A stretch of 64,000 nucleotides of DNA from Panaeolus papilionaceus. Its lineage: Eukaryota > Basidiomycota > Agaricomycetes > Agaricales. Each line of letters opens with the position of its first letter. The first letter of the stretch is position 1. The notes below the pieces were generated by a model. The model made no database searches and had not been told where the DNA came from. It was given only the letters and a program-made list of their open reading frames with translations. The DNA lies in the NCBI GenBank assembly GCA_015501605.1, contig JADNRZ010000020.1, positions 744,001-808,000 of the forward strand, given 5' to 3'. Below, one piece after another: positions 25,259 to 36,895 of the stretch. Both the position numbers and the translations under genes were made by a program.

Positions 25259-27103
25259 GACGTAGAGTCTAAACCGTTGTCTATAGTTACTGACGATGAC
25301 CACGTTATTGGCTAGGTAATTTGCGTAGAGTAGAGCACGACTGCAGCACTTGTGTCTATCAGTTATGACCATGATGCTTAAATGACAAGGAAGTGAAATT
25401 TACATACCGCTCGAGATGATGATTGTCAACACCATCATCCCGCGAAGCTCGTCAAGAACATCCCTGACATGCCGTGCGTAGATAACGATAGACTCGTGTT
25501 GAGTTTTGCAGAACAGATGTTGTTTTTACCCACTCCAACGACCCTTCACAATTTTAAACTCAGTTGTTCACTATCTAGGGCAGGTGGATATATGAACATC
25601 CGCCGACCAGAGTTGGATCAAAGCCGAAGGTTAAATTATTTCTCTCGCTGTGTGCTCTTTACTGTGTGACGTAGTGACCTGTGCAGGGTACCACGCACGT
25701 TCAAGGGGAACCTCCCCCTAAGGATAGCAGAAAATGAACCCCCAGGCTGTGTGCATGACTAGTACATAGTAAGAGGTATTACACTGCTTCAGGAAACCGA
25801 CTACATTGACAAATCGTCGCTGGGCGCTTACACCGAGGACAATGGGTCCTGATACGCAAGTATTCAAACAGGCACACACAACGCCGCTTGCTGTATCGCC
25901 ACAGAGAAAACGCAAGAATGTCAGCAAACAAAAAAGGTCACACAAAAAGAGGGTTCATTTACATACACCCCAACAGCTCCATACCCGAAAGACATCTTGC
26001 AGGCACCTGGGAGATTAAGGAAAGGAGGCACAACAGCCTGTGGTGACAATGGATCAAGGTTCTAGTCCACCAACACGTTTCCACCATCTTCCCCTTTCGT
26101 TCATCCCGATCCGTTTGTGCAATAGAATCGATCGAACATATCGTCCCAAAAACCACCAAAACGCAATAGTTGACATGACTTGGAAAGGACGCGACCCCCA
26201 GGGACTCCTTAAGCTACGGCTAGTGCATCTGATTCCACCCCTCTCCAACAAGAATGAAAGCGGGGGGCGTCACATCGCCCTGCACATACAAACATACCGT
26301 AACTGGCGAAAAGCTTCCGCATATACATGCGACATGGCTCCAAAATAAGTAGAGAGAAGCACAAAGCTGACGGAAGAACCTGTGTGTCTTTTTTGTTAAA
26401 GTGCGATTAAATCCGAAATATCTCGAGTACCTTATTTTAGACCAAGGAGAATGCTGGAAGCAGAGGGGAGCGCATGGGGGTTTCCATAGAAGAGGACGAT
26501 TGAGAAGACTCGGGACTTTGAATAAAAACGCGATTGAGCTTGCGTCAAGCGCTTCCATGTTGAAAGCGGAGGAAATCCACGCGTGCAACTCGGTTGCATC
26601 AGACTTTGTCAACATTTCAGCCGTCTTCGCGGAAAGAAAATTATCAGCCGCAATCATTCCCGGTCGTCTATAGAATCCCGGTGACCTAGAGCAGGGTCGA
26701 CTTCGTTATCAGAGTCCAGAGCGCCCTGCAGTATCGTCTTGAATGTTAATCAAGCGTCGGCAGACATTTTGGGAAATCTTTCTAGTTTCTCTACGCTTGG
26801 TGCGCTGTTCGATTCCAATGACGCGGATGTACAAAAAGAGATAGATCGGGGTAGAGAACCTGGTATCTGATGGAAATAGGCTGGTCGAACATTCGCGGGA
26901 GATGCACCTGCTCCTAAACATACATCAAAACAATTGTGATCCATGCAGACTACACAATTGAATCAATTGACTCGGGGGATGGGGATCAGCGCAGGAGAGG
27001 TGGTCATATCGCCGACAATTTCACGGATAAAGTTCATGTTGCGTCATCAGATGTTGATTTGTTCATGCAGCTTGAATATAATACAAAAATAACTTTGTAG
27101 CAT
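25259..27103. other. Intergenic region, no supported gene
   Basis: Lies between two 3' ends. Several short frames on both strands lack splice support or motifs. A coding-like stretch on the minus strand around 26500-26657 (NFLSAKTAEMLTKSDATELH) could be a relic, but it has no continuation. Nothing else was recognised. Confidence 0.5.
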
Positions 27104-29309
27104 CTATGCTTCGAGTTTGAACACTGTGTTTCACAAGAGTTCAAGTTAGTCGATGGCAAAGGGGATTCAAGGACCTGTAGACTTACCACATGCTCCACGG
27201 CCGGGCTTAGTGGCGAAAATAACTTCATTCAGCGCGCTGCCTTCCAAGTCCTTGTACGGACCATACGTCTCCTTGATTTTCTGGATGAATTCGTCAACCT
27301 TTCCCTCAGGGACAAGCGACACGGTACATCCTCCCCACCCGGCCCCTGCAAGGTAAAAAATGACACCAATTCCAAAATGGTTAGCAATTCCACAGGATAT
27401 ATAGATAAACCACTTCGTACCTGTCAGCCTGCTCCCAATGGCACCGGCATTCCGGGCGAGTTGAGTAAGCTCATCCAGCTCTGGACACGAGCATTCAAAC
27501 AATTTTGCGCAGCTTTCCTGAGATTCGTTCATAAGACGGCCCAGATCTTGTAAATTTGCTTCTGTATTGGCGCCAGAAGTGTCCAGGCACGTTTGCCTGA
27601 ATAGCAAGACCCGTCGGGCTTCGGAGAACACATGCTGTACGCGTTTATATAATTGGAAGTGTGTGGCTTCGACTGGAGAAGAGCAGTGGAGTCAGTAACT
27701 GGACATAATCATGAAGCATTCAGGACAGACGTACTGTCAACCCAAGACAGATAGACCTGATCAAAGGTAGCTTTGGATAATCCTGACATTTCAATCATCT
27801 CATCCATCGTCACCCCCAACTGTCCGTTTATGGGATTCTTCGGCTTCAATATGTCCAACTTGTCTTCCAACGTCCATAAAACCTTTTCTAGAGCATCCGG
27901 CCCCATATCTTGCCCTTTGTCTTCTCCCGCAAACCTCCCCGCAACTTCTCTAAGGGTAATTTTGTCGTTGTCATTTATTTTTATTCCCAACGACTTAGCA
28001 AGAATACGCGCGGCGACTAAGGTCTCGACCACTCGGAGGTTATACCCCGTCTTTGCTAACAGCACCTTGTCAGCGACTACGAGCGAGTTGGCACATACAA
28101 ACACCGCTTGCTCAGGTAATGGCACTGCCGATGCTGACAAGGACGGGTAAAACGAAATATACAGGGCGGAGGAAGGGTCCGACATAATTGAGGCGGCTTG
28201 ATCCATTCTAAAGCTTGTTTTAGCACCTCAACAGCATTATCCTGAAAAGAAGGCTTACCCTCCACTGTTGACACCTGCGCAGGATGGTCAGCTCTCGTCA
28301 TTCATTGCCAACGATGAAAAAGAGAGGTACTCACCAACTCGCTTCTCATTTTCCATGGCAAGCTTGACCAGCTCGCCCTTGTTGAGACTGCGTTGTCCTT
28401 CACTCCCGGAAGAATCACCTAGCTAGAGATCCCCATTAATGTCAAAGAATTATGAACATGAGAAAAATAGAATACCTTGTTATTAACCGCCAAGAATGCT
28501 AATGTGCTCGCAACTACCATTGCAGCACTGGACGATAGGCCAGAACCTGCTGGAACGGAGCCTGTGACGAGCAAGTCGATGGGAACAGGCTTCTCATGAC
28601 CATTGACAGAGAAGTAGTGATTTAAAACTCCCTATCGTTGTGATAAGCAACATTATATCGTGTAAATCAGCAAAATGAGCAAGACAAACGCACATAATAC
28701 CCTGCTTTGACATAACTCTCCCACCTCAGCTCCTTGGTGTTGATGTTGAGATGCCATCCTTCGATGTGAACATCATCAGCACTTCCATCGTTATCTGGAG
28801 TACGTGTAACGGGAGCGAAAAGCTGCTTCTGGTATTTGGGGGCAAGGTTTTGAGCATGAACGCTGCCTGGAGTCTTGAGAGTTTCTGCATGTTCTTCAGT
28901 GATGGTGCCAGATCGAGGAGCACAAGCGATCAGAATATCTCGTTCCACAGCAGCAGGGAGCACTCCGAATAGAGCGTAATCGATGTGTTCGCCTATACTC
29001 GTCAAGGCGATTGCCTTGTATGAGACGGTGTTCTCCTCCTATAAGCGATGCCGCTCACCGATCAAACTAAGTGAAATGATAGATTGTTAGACAATTTATA
29101 GGCAGCAAAAAAAGGGGACGGTAAAGTGATAGAAAGACTCACTTCACACGTCCTGGTGCCCTTGCAATGTATTCAGGTTTCCTTCCAAACCTCCTCGTAA
29201 ATTCTTCCGCGAGGTTGTCCCACCGAGTAGCGTGCGGCAAAGAGGCCTCAATTCCACCAAAAACGTCACCGAGCGTTGTGTACACTGGGATAGATTCGTC
29301 GGCGATCAT
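27104..29309 (-). CDS. GAL1: Galactokinase
   Basis: GHMP-family kinase that phosphorylates galactose to galactose-1-phosphate, first step of the Leloir pathway. Ten exons: 29309-29143, 29066-29059, 28992-28694, 28631-28476, 28422-28335, 28274-28259, 28207-27735, 27672-27421, 27345-27187, 27123-27104; 545 aa. Motifs: galactokinase signature APGRVNLIGEHIDY (~51-64), ATP-binding PAGSGLSSSAAM (~185-196), the catalytic Asp in GVNSGGMDQAA (D247), and GAGWGGCTVSLV (~487-498) near the end. Two exons are only 8 and 16 nt, yet both encode conserved residues, so the model is well constrained. All splice sites are GT..AG. The other Leloir genes are not next to it. Confidence 0.93.
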
Positions 29310-29329
29310 GTTCAAGAGTAGTTAGATGG

Positions 29330-29680
29330 GAGAACAGCAGGGATCTCTGGAAAGGCCGTGGATGCTCCAGAGACTCTCCATGTATAGGTCGCTGGGGCGA
29401 GCGCCATGTGACACGTCGATTTCGGGAGTTGTCAGACATGGAAGGGTGTTGAGACCATACGTGGCAAGAAACTAGCCCGTTAAATCATAGTCATAACCGT
29501 CTTAAATAAAAATTTTGTCGACAACGGTGTCGAGCTCGTCGTTGAGGATGGTGAGCATGAACAAAGCGTGATATTTTCCATTTCTGCTCAAGTAGTTGAA
29601 CAAGCGCATGGCCCTCTCAGGTCGCTTGGCTGATCGATCACTGATGTCCCTTTTGGGACGGCTCGGCTATCTACGGCCCC
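29330..29680 (-). pseudogene. Unrecognised coding remnant upstream of galactokinase
   Basis: On the minus strand, two coding-like stretches join through a possible 52-nt intron (donor GTCGAC, acceptor CTAG). The first reads RPERAMRLFNYLSRNGKYH and ALFMLTILNDELDTV. The second reads FLATYGLNTLPCLTTPEID followed by VSHGARPSDLYMESLWSIHG, and ends at a TAA about 20 bases before the galactokinase ATG. No start or upstream exon is visible: a stop lies near 29680. I do not recognise the family. It is most likely the 3' relic of a lost gene; a short expressed gene with unseen upstream exons is the alternative. Confidence 0.35.
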
Positions 29681-31866
29681 ACGGACCTTTTTTTGATATC
29701 ATAGGGGTTCCTTGTGCTTGTGTTTCTTTCGGTTTTGCAAGTATTCATCACAACGAACTCGAAATTTGACTGAAATTTTATTTGCAACACGGCGGCCCAA
29801 GCTTAACATGGAGTGGCAACCCTGGAAGCATACCCTTACTTGGTATATTCCGAAAATTGACCGTGGCTACACTCGCGCCTTTTCTAGCTTTGATGCAATT
29901 GTACCCCACGCCTAGAGAACACGGTTTTTTCGAAAAAAAGAGACAGACCAGAAAAAAGGGTCAATAGAACCATCTACTAGCACGATGGTCTTGAAAAGTA
30001 AACCACTGAGAACAACCGGCTTGATAGGAATTAGTCCAATTACAGTTGGCTCACCCCTTGGGGCCCTGCAGGATACTTAACACTAATTTAGTGGGCATAA
30101 GGCGCTCAATGAGCACCGAGTTTATCAAGTGACTTCATGCGACATGTTTAATTCGCTGTAGCCTTGTTGAGGAATATCTAAAGGAAAATGATCTAACGAG
30201 CCATCGTGAGAGGCCGTCGCGATACTTTTGCCCGCACCCAGTCGCCCGGTGTGAATGGTCGAGATTATTAACATGTTGGAGTAAGGAACAGGACAAGCCA
30301 TTGAGCAAACCCAATGGCAGACGTACATATAGTGCATCCTCTGTTTCGTCCTCGACCTTCTCTTCTGGGCGATGCCGCTCGATCAGAATTCTACCGTTCC
30401 ATTATCATGGATGGTGACATACCGTACACAAAGACATCTATGCGCTCAATCACATCGAAAAATGTTTTCGCTCAAAAAGATCGTTTCTTAGGGTGGATGT
30501 GATGTTTCTGGATATACCCGAACCATCGTATCAATGCATCTAGCCCCAATAATTTTTGTAGCTTTCGGATTTACTAGCAATCGAGAGCGAACCGGCGTAC
30601 AACTGTCGTGTACGATAGAACAATGGGATCACCTCGAATGAGGGGATCTGACGTGTGGCATGGTGTCCCCGTGTTAGACGCTCGAGATTAGTTCTCTTCG
30701 ATTCAGCTTTAAGTTTGAATTTTTCAGGCCAATAGAACGAAACTGGGGTACGTTTTCATAGGAGACTAGTTCACTAAGTATGGTGTACGGGGTCATGGAA
30801 CAGCCTTTTGGACACACACACACGTCACAATCTCTCATTATACCCGCCTATCGAATTCCCTGGATTTTTTTCCCGCTCAAACGTACCAGTTGAAGCCATG
30901 AAACTCGATGAGGCGGGCCACGGCCCCATTCCCTCCAAGGTACATCACTGCAGCCTTGCGAAATGGGACGACGACACCCAATTCCGAGTGCCCGCGCCTG
31001 AGAGGTGCACAAAGATATCTAAATATATTTCTCCTGAGAAGTCGTTTAACTTGTTTTAAGTGGGACGCTTCTATCAGAACCGCGTCTGAGAAATAATAAG
31101 AACTTCTGCAAACCATCGGAATCGCCTTTCTCTTTCGGGACGAGTCCCTTGAAATCAGGCATTCTCGTAAGACCCAATGTAGGTGGTTACGATAGGATAC
31201 TTGCCAGACAATCTAGGGTCCTCGAAGAGTGTCAGAGCGGTTTTGGATACTTAGTGTGGACGCGCACGGAATAACCCGCAAGGTCGGCGACAGTGACAGC
31301 AACCCCAGACGGACATAGATGCGGCTTACAAATTTTTGTTGAGGGGGTACTTGGGCCGCCATCGAATCTATATGAAAAGGATCAACTTCGCGCAGAAGCA
31401 CAGTCGAAAGCTGACTAACAAACTCCAATCAAGCGGCGTGTATCCATTCAGAAAGGTCCCCAAAACCGTATTCGAATGTTAATCCATTGTGGTTCATGTC
31501 TATTGAGGTTATCAAGCAAACCAGACTCATAAGGCACTTTTTTTGTTGTTCTCATGTCGTAATATAATTACGCCAGGCCCGACGCGGATTAAGAAGCAGG
31601 CAGACAAAGGGGCGAAGGATATTCCGGAATAGAGGGGCACGGGACGCAAATTGAGTTACCGGGTCGCGCGAGCCCTTCATCCTGCCCCTGCCCTCTTTCT
31701 CACTCCCCCTCTGTGTGTGGTGGTGAGTCAATTTGTCGATAAGAAAAACAATCTGAACCTTGACCAACATGGGCGCTGTGATATTGCCGTGTGTAGACCT
31801 CTACGCGAGTTTCCAAGCCACTTTGAAACGGCAAATTGAAGCACCCAAACACTATCATCATTCATC
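29681..31866. other. Intergenic region, no supported gene
   Basis: Only short frames without motifs on either strand. No inverted-repeat element or RNA gene was recognised. The last ~100 bases are the leader of the aminotransferase gene. Confidence 0.55.
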
Positions 31867-34711
31867 ATGACACAAGTGTGTAAACGCACCCCATTTCCTT
31901 CAAACTACTTTCACAACTTCTCATCAATGTCCAAAAACTCAATAGGACGGTACCCAAGCACAGAATACCTCCAATAATGACTCAGCGGCAACGGTAAGTT
32001 GACTCCTATTCATCTAACGTTCATGATCATGATCTTGTCATTATGGTTCGTTTTCCTGGATGTGCTGATTAAATTCAGAAAACGATAGGTGAAGGCCCTG
32101 CCAGCCTCGTTCTACGCCGATTTCTTGTCGACGTTGGCCAAGGAGCGTAAACCCAGCCCAAGTCAGTCTGTTCACATCAGCCAACCCCGGACTTACGCTG
32201 ACCAAAGAGCTCCCACTTATCTTTACTCAATCACAACCCGCGAATGTTGTCGGCATCACCTCATGGGGCTCAAACGTACCCTCAATCAATACAACCATTC
32301 ACATCGTTACATCACCTCTCACCCCCCTTCTTCCTGGCTTCTCACTCTGCCAAATCGACGAAAACACATGCGCCTGTCTTGTCACCCAACCGCTTTTGTT
32401 TTGGGGCTCAATTTGTGTCTTAGTCCGAACACTGTACCCCCTCGAAAAAACACCAGGACTCGTCTCGCTTCTCGCCGGGAAGCCCAATGCCAAGACCTTC
32501 CCATTCACCTCTGTCAGCGTCAACGCGCGGTCACCTACTGACGCGGACAAAGAGACCACTCTGATCATCAAAGGCGACGAATTGACTACTGCATTGCAGT
32601 ATGGCGATACTACTGGTTTTAAAAGTCTTGTGGACTGGATTACAGGCCTACAGGAGTTTAGCCATGGCAGGAAGCGAGGAGAGGGTTGGCGCGTTTCTAT
32701 TGGTTCTGGCTCTCAGGATTTGATATTCAAGGTGAGTTTTTGTGTTTTCGGCTCAACATCCTGTTTTTCTATATTATGGCCGTGGGATGGCGAGGATGGG
32801 ATGGGGGGAGGGGGAGAAGTGGCCATGTCGTCATAAGACTCTCTCGAGTCCTTGTCTCACAAAAAGGGCGTCTGCGCAGTCAATCATACCTCCCTCAGCC
32901 GAGTGCTAGGCGACTATCTTGACATTAACATGTTATATACACACACCTTGATTGGCTTGTGTTCAGTGTGGCCGTTACCAGAGGAAGATATAAATGTCGT
33001 CGGTGGGATCATAATTGTCATCGCGTCACCCGTCTTCGCGAAGCTCCCCCAAGCATTCTCATGTCCTGTCCAATTTTTCATTGATGGCCATCTCGTTAAA
33101 CCTCTATCTCAATTTCGTCTATTTTCCCAATGCTTATGACGTCGTGGACGAATGCTCACTTTACATGATGTTTCTGAATAGGCCGTTCTTGCTCTCCTCA
33201 ACGATGGAGACGCCGTCCTCGTTGAATCTCCCGTCTACGCGTGAGTCTTGACGGTCAAAATTCGGTCTGGATCGGCCTCTGATACCTTGGTTATCTGCAT
33301 TGCTTCTCTGCTTCTTCAAAATCCTGTTTGTAAAATTTTGCGGGCACTTTCAGCGGTGTTATTCCCATGTTTTCCAGCTTGCACTGTGAACAAATAGGTA
33401 TGTGTACTCAATAAAGCCTCCGCCGACCGATTCTTACTATCTATCTTATTTTGCTATCTTATGGTTTCCCTCTTTATCATAACCTTGTCGCTGGGTCGCG
33501 TAAACGATATTCATATCGCTATTCACACTGGAATGTCGATGCTTCCTGGAATCTTCAATCCCTGGTTGTTTTTTGGGGTCTTCCTAAAATTTTACAGAGG
33601 TCGAGACTGACGCCAACGGTATCTTATCATCCTCTTTGCGTTCTATTCTTGAGCAATGGCCTGCTGGAAAACCCAAGCCCAAAGTCTTGTACACGGTTCC
33701 TGTAAGTGATCACCCCCTGTTATGATGGTATACGCAATAAGCTAATGTTACCTTATTTGTGGATGCCTTCGTTAATAATTGCGCTCTTGTCGATATAATC
33801 AGTATGGCTGCAATCCTACAGGCATGACGGCTACTCTGGAACGTCGCAAAGAAGTTCTGAAGTTGGCTAGAGAGCACAACTTTTTAATTCTTGAGGGTGA
33901 GCAATTGACCTGGCCTTTTTTGAAATCAAAGCACTTTTCTTTACTCTTGCTCATGCACCAACAACGGCTAATGTGGCTTCTAATCCTTCACAGATGACCC
34001 GTACTATTATCTCTACTATGGAGAGGCTGCCCGTCCGCCATCATACTTCCACCTTGAGCTCGAAGAGCCAGAGGTAGGAAGAGTGCTTCGCTTTGACAGT
34101 CTGTCGAAGATTTTGTCGGCGGGCATCAGGATTGGATTTGCCACAGGTCCTGAGGTCTTGTTGAACGCCGTTGATGCTTATGTGAGTAACTTGTTACTCT
34201 TTCACTCGGCTATGAGACGACATCTCATGAAACTGTTGTCTTGACCCAGACCGCGACGTCCAACCTTCAGACCTCGTCTCTCACTCAGATGATCGTGTTC
34301 AAGCTGCTCGAGTCATGGGGTTATGAAGACTTCAAAACCCACACTCTTCAAGTATCGCAATTCTACAAAGAGAAGCGCGACGTGTTTGAGAAAGCGATGA
34401 AGCAGCACCTCTCAGGACTGGCGGAGTGGACCCCTCCTGAAGCTGGCATGTTTTATTGGTTCAAATTATTGCTCACCTCGTCCGGTGATGGTGCGGGCGC
34501 GACTGGGGGACAGGAAGATGACTCTGAGGCTGTTATACGTACCAAGGCTGTTGAGAAGGGTGTTTTGGCACTGCCGGGGACTGTGTTCCTCCCTAATGGA
34601 CGCAAGACTGCGTATGTGCGTGCGGCGTTTAGTCTGGCGGACGAGGATGATGTGCAAAAAGCAGTGAGCAGGTTGAGGGAGGCGGTATTGGAGGCGAGGG
34701 GAGAGGCATGA
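31867..34711 (+). CDS. ARO8: Class I PLP aminotransferase, ARO8/aromatic type
   Basis: Pyridoxal-phosphate enzyme that transaminates aromatic amino acids or 2-aminoadipate. Ten exons: 31867-31875, 31946-31993, 32089-32161, 32424-32731, 33182-33240, 33354-33397, 33598-33701, 33803-33896, 33994-34181, 34250-34711; 462 aa. The first coding exon is only nine bases. Typical blocks are ALPASFYADFLSTLAKER, RTLYPLEKTPGLVSLLAGKP, GSQDLIFKAVLALLNDGD, the YGCNPTG loop (~216-222), DDPYYYLYYG (~247-256), and the PLP lysine in DSLSKILSAGIRIGF (K285). The C-terminal domain contains PEAGMFYWFKL. Introns of 262 and 450 nt interrupt the front half, unusually large beside the 53-110 nt ones elsewhere in the gene. 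There are many fungal paralogs, so the exact substrate is uncertain. Confidence 0.85.
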
Positions 34712-35868
34712 GGGTGTGATGCAGTCTGGGAATGCTCTGTGATTGAATATGCCTGTCTATCGTCTTTGGATGAAGACACGGCGGTTGTGTGTGGTTGTTG
34801 CGGGGAGTGGGGGTGGTTAGAAGACTCTGTAGAAGAATTAAAAGTGTACAGTACTTCATGTTGAATACATGCTTCACTTTGTTCCCAAAATCTCTCAACA
34901 TCTCATTTTCGTGAGCTCCTACCGTCGTCCTGCCTACTCCAACTACCCTCACGCTCTCTCTGGTTAATTGGAATTGGAATTTATTTTGACTGACTACGTT
35001 ACATAAGCAACTCAGGTGGCCATCTAAAGATGACAACATCGCCAGCCATCGGTTAATACATACAGATGAAATAAAGTAATAAGTAACGAATGACTATAGA
35101 TTAGACGAGGTGGTGCACTTACTTCACTGCTCGTGATCTGCTCGATCAAAGGTGTCTATGAGATGGAGCTCAAAAGCTCGTTGGTGAGTCAGCGTAAACA
35201 AAATGATGGGTTACCCAAGATCGAACCAGCTCACATCGCCATGGAAAAAATCAAACAACAATTTGTTTCATTGTTCGTTGATGCCATTTCTCATGCGTCC
35301 CAAAAAGGCAAGAATCACGCATCGCTCTCCGCCGATGCATATGACCTTCACGCACCGAATGCCGAAGATATTGGTCATTTGCATGCTAAGGCTTGTATAG
35401 CTGACAACTAAAGCTCTTGGTGCATTAGCAGTATCAGAGGTTAGTAATCGCAAAATTCCTGGGCTTATAAACATCGTATGCTTTCCTCCACTGCCCCAGC
35501 GATTCAGACGTTGATATTTGTGCCAATTGAATGCACTCCATAATATATTGAGCGATACATTTCACGTTGATCCATTGCGCTATTTTCATATGCTTAAACA
35601 ATCGAGTTCGCCATTCAACTGGAGGCCAGACCTGGAGAGAAAAACATTTGGTGCTGCTCAGATGCTGCTCGAGCTTGAATGCCAGTGAGAGGCAAGACGA
35701 TTCGAGAGACCTTGTGGTCAAAAAACGTCGACCGACCAACTTGGATGTGCGAGTTAAATTATTTATTCGACTTTTGATGAGTCATTTGACAAGACTTATA
35801 TTTGTTGATTTCGGTGATGTCAATGTTGGCGGGCGGAGGTGTTTGGTGCCTTATGATCTGGAGAGATT
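34712..35868. other. Intergenic region
   Basis: Downstream of the aminotransferase. A 92-codon frame at 35133-35411 lacks recognisable motifs and is not supported. The region ends at the inverted-repeat element. Confidence 0.5.
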
Positions 35869-35950
35869 TAGTCTCGGTTAACCCAGCCTCTCCCATTCTG
35901 GGGGGTCAACCCGATTTGGGTTACAGGAGAGGCTGGGTTAACCGAGACTA
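35869..35950. mobile_element. 82-bp MITE-like element, 25-bp perfect TIRs, 9-bp TSD
   Basis: Arms 35869-35893 and 35926-35950 are perfect 25-bp reverse complements around a 32-bp spacer, which itself carries a small AACCC/GGGTT hairpin. The element is flanked on both sides by the same nine bases, GGAGAGATT (35860-35868 and 35951-35959), which looks like a target-site duplication. A nine-base duplication suits Mutator-like or Merlin-type transposases. There is no coding capacity, so it must have moved in trans. Confidence 0.8.
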
Positions 35951-36895
35951 GGAGAGATTCACAAATTAGAGTTGTCCGCAAATCCATGGCCACCACCTCT
36001 ACCCAAATTTATCTGCCGTGATTACAGATTAGTCGCCTGGTTTGGAGCTGGTGAGTGTAATTCGTAATTGATGCACTGGTGAGGTCACTGAGGTGAGAGC
36101 TGACTGGTGCGGTTCTCTGATATCTGGGCACAGTCTCGAATGAATTAATTGCGCTGTACTGGCTATGGGATCGACTAAATCCGATTCCTCTACGAATAAC
36201 GAATATTCTTCACACCCTCATTACAACACGGTGAGCATGTTATTTGACATATACTACCTGTTTAATTTGGATGGACATAGAACCAAGCTTAGAAACTAAT
36301 GAAATCATGTCGCTCAAAATTAGTCTTATACGGTGGATATCTTCTCGACGCCCAGAACAGTCATGAATGGCTCGGTAGCAGACACACGGATGGTTGCGCG
36401 AAGATATGAGGCTGATAACATGGGACAAACGGACCAAACGGTTCCACGGATGAACTTCAAGTGAGTGGACATGACTGGAAGGGTACTCTTAATTTTGTAT
36501 CACGTGACTCATGACTAATCATAGTAAGTACGCCCGTTTTGGAAGGAGACAATTACCATCCTTTCGCTGTCTGCACTCTCCTTGCTTCAACGCACTCCCT
36601 CCTTCTTCCGACTATGTGGTTGATATACATGGTGCAACCTGCTTATGAAAATTTCCAACAATATACTTCCGTCCAAAGGCAGTTTTTCAACATATCTGCC
36701 CTTTATCTGGCAGCAGGTTTCCGCTCCCACCTAAGCCCCGCTGACCTCTTTCACCATTTTTAGACCAATTAAAACATAGAGTTGAGAAAGTTGAGAACCC
36801 TGACAGTCACCAATGCGTAGCGATATAATGCGTTTCGCAAATCATTCCTTCCTTCACGCACTCCTCCCATAATCCCCCCTTAAATTTCTTTAAAT
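35951..36895. other. Intergenic region upstream of the ZIP transporter
   Basis: No supported gene. Short frames near 36240-36437 and 36539-36763 have no motifs. The C/T-rich stretch just before 36896 is a typical leader for this genome. Confidence 0.5.

Noticed and set aside
26040..26080. GGTTCTAGTCC resembling a tRNA T-loop
   Set aside because: The loop has an unfavourable base at the conserved purine position, and no cloverleaf could be drawn upstream.
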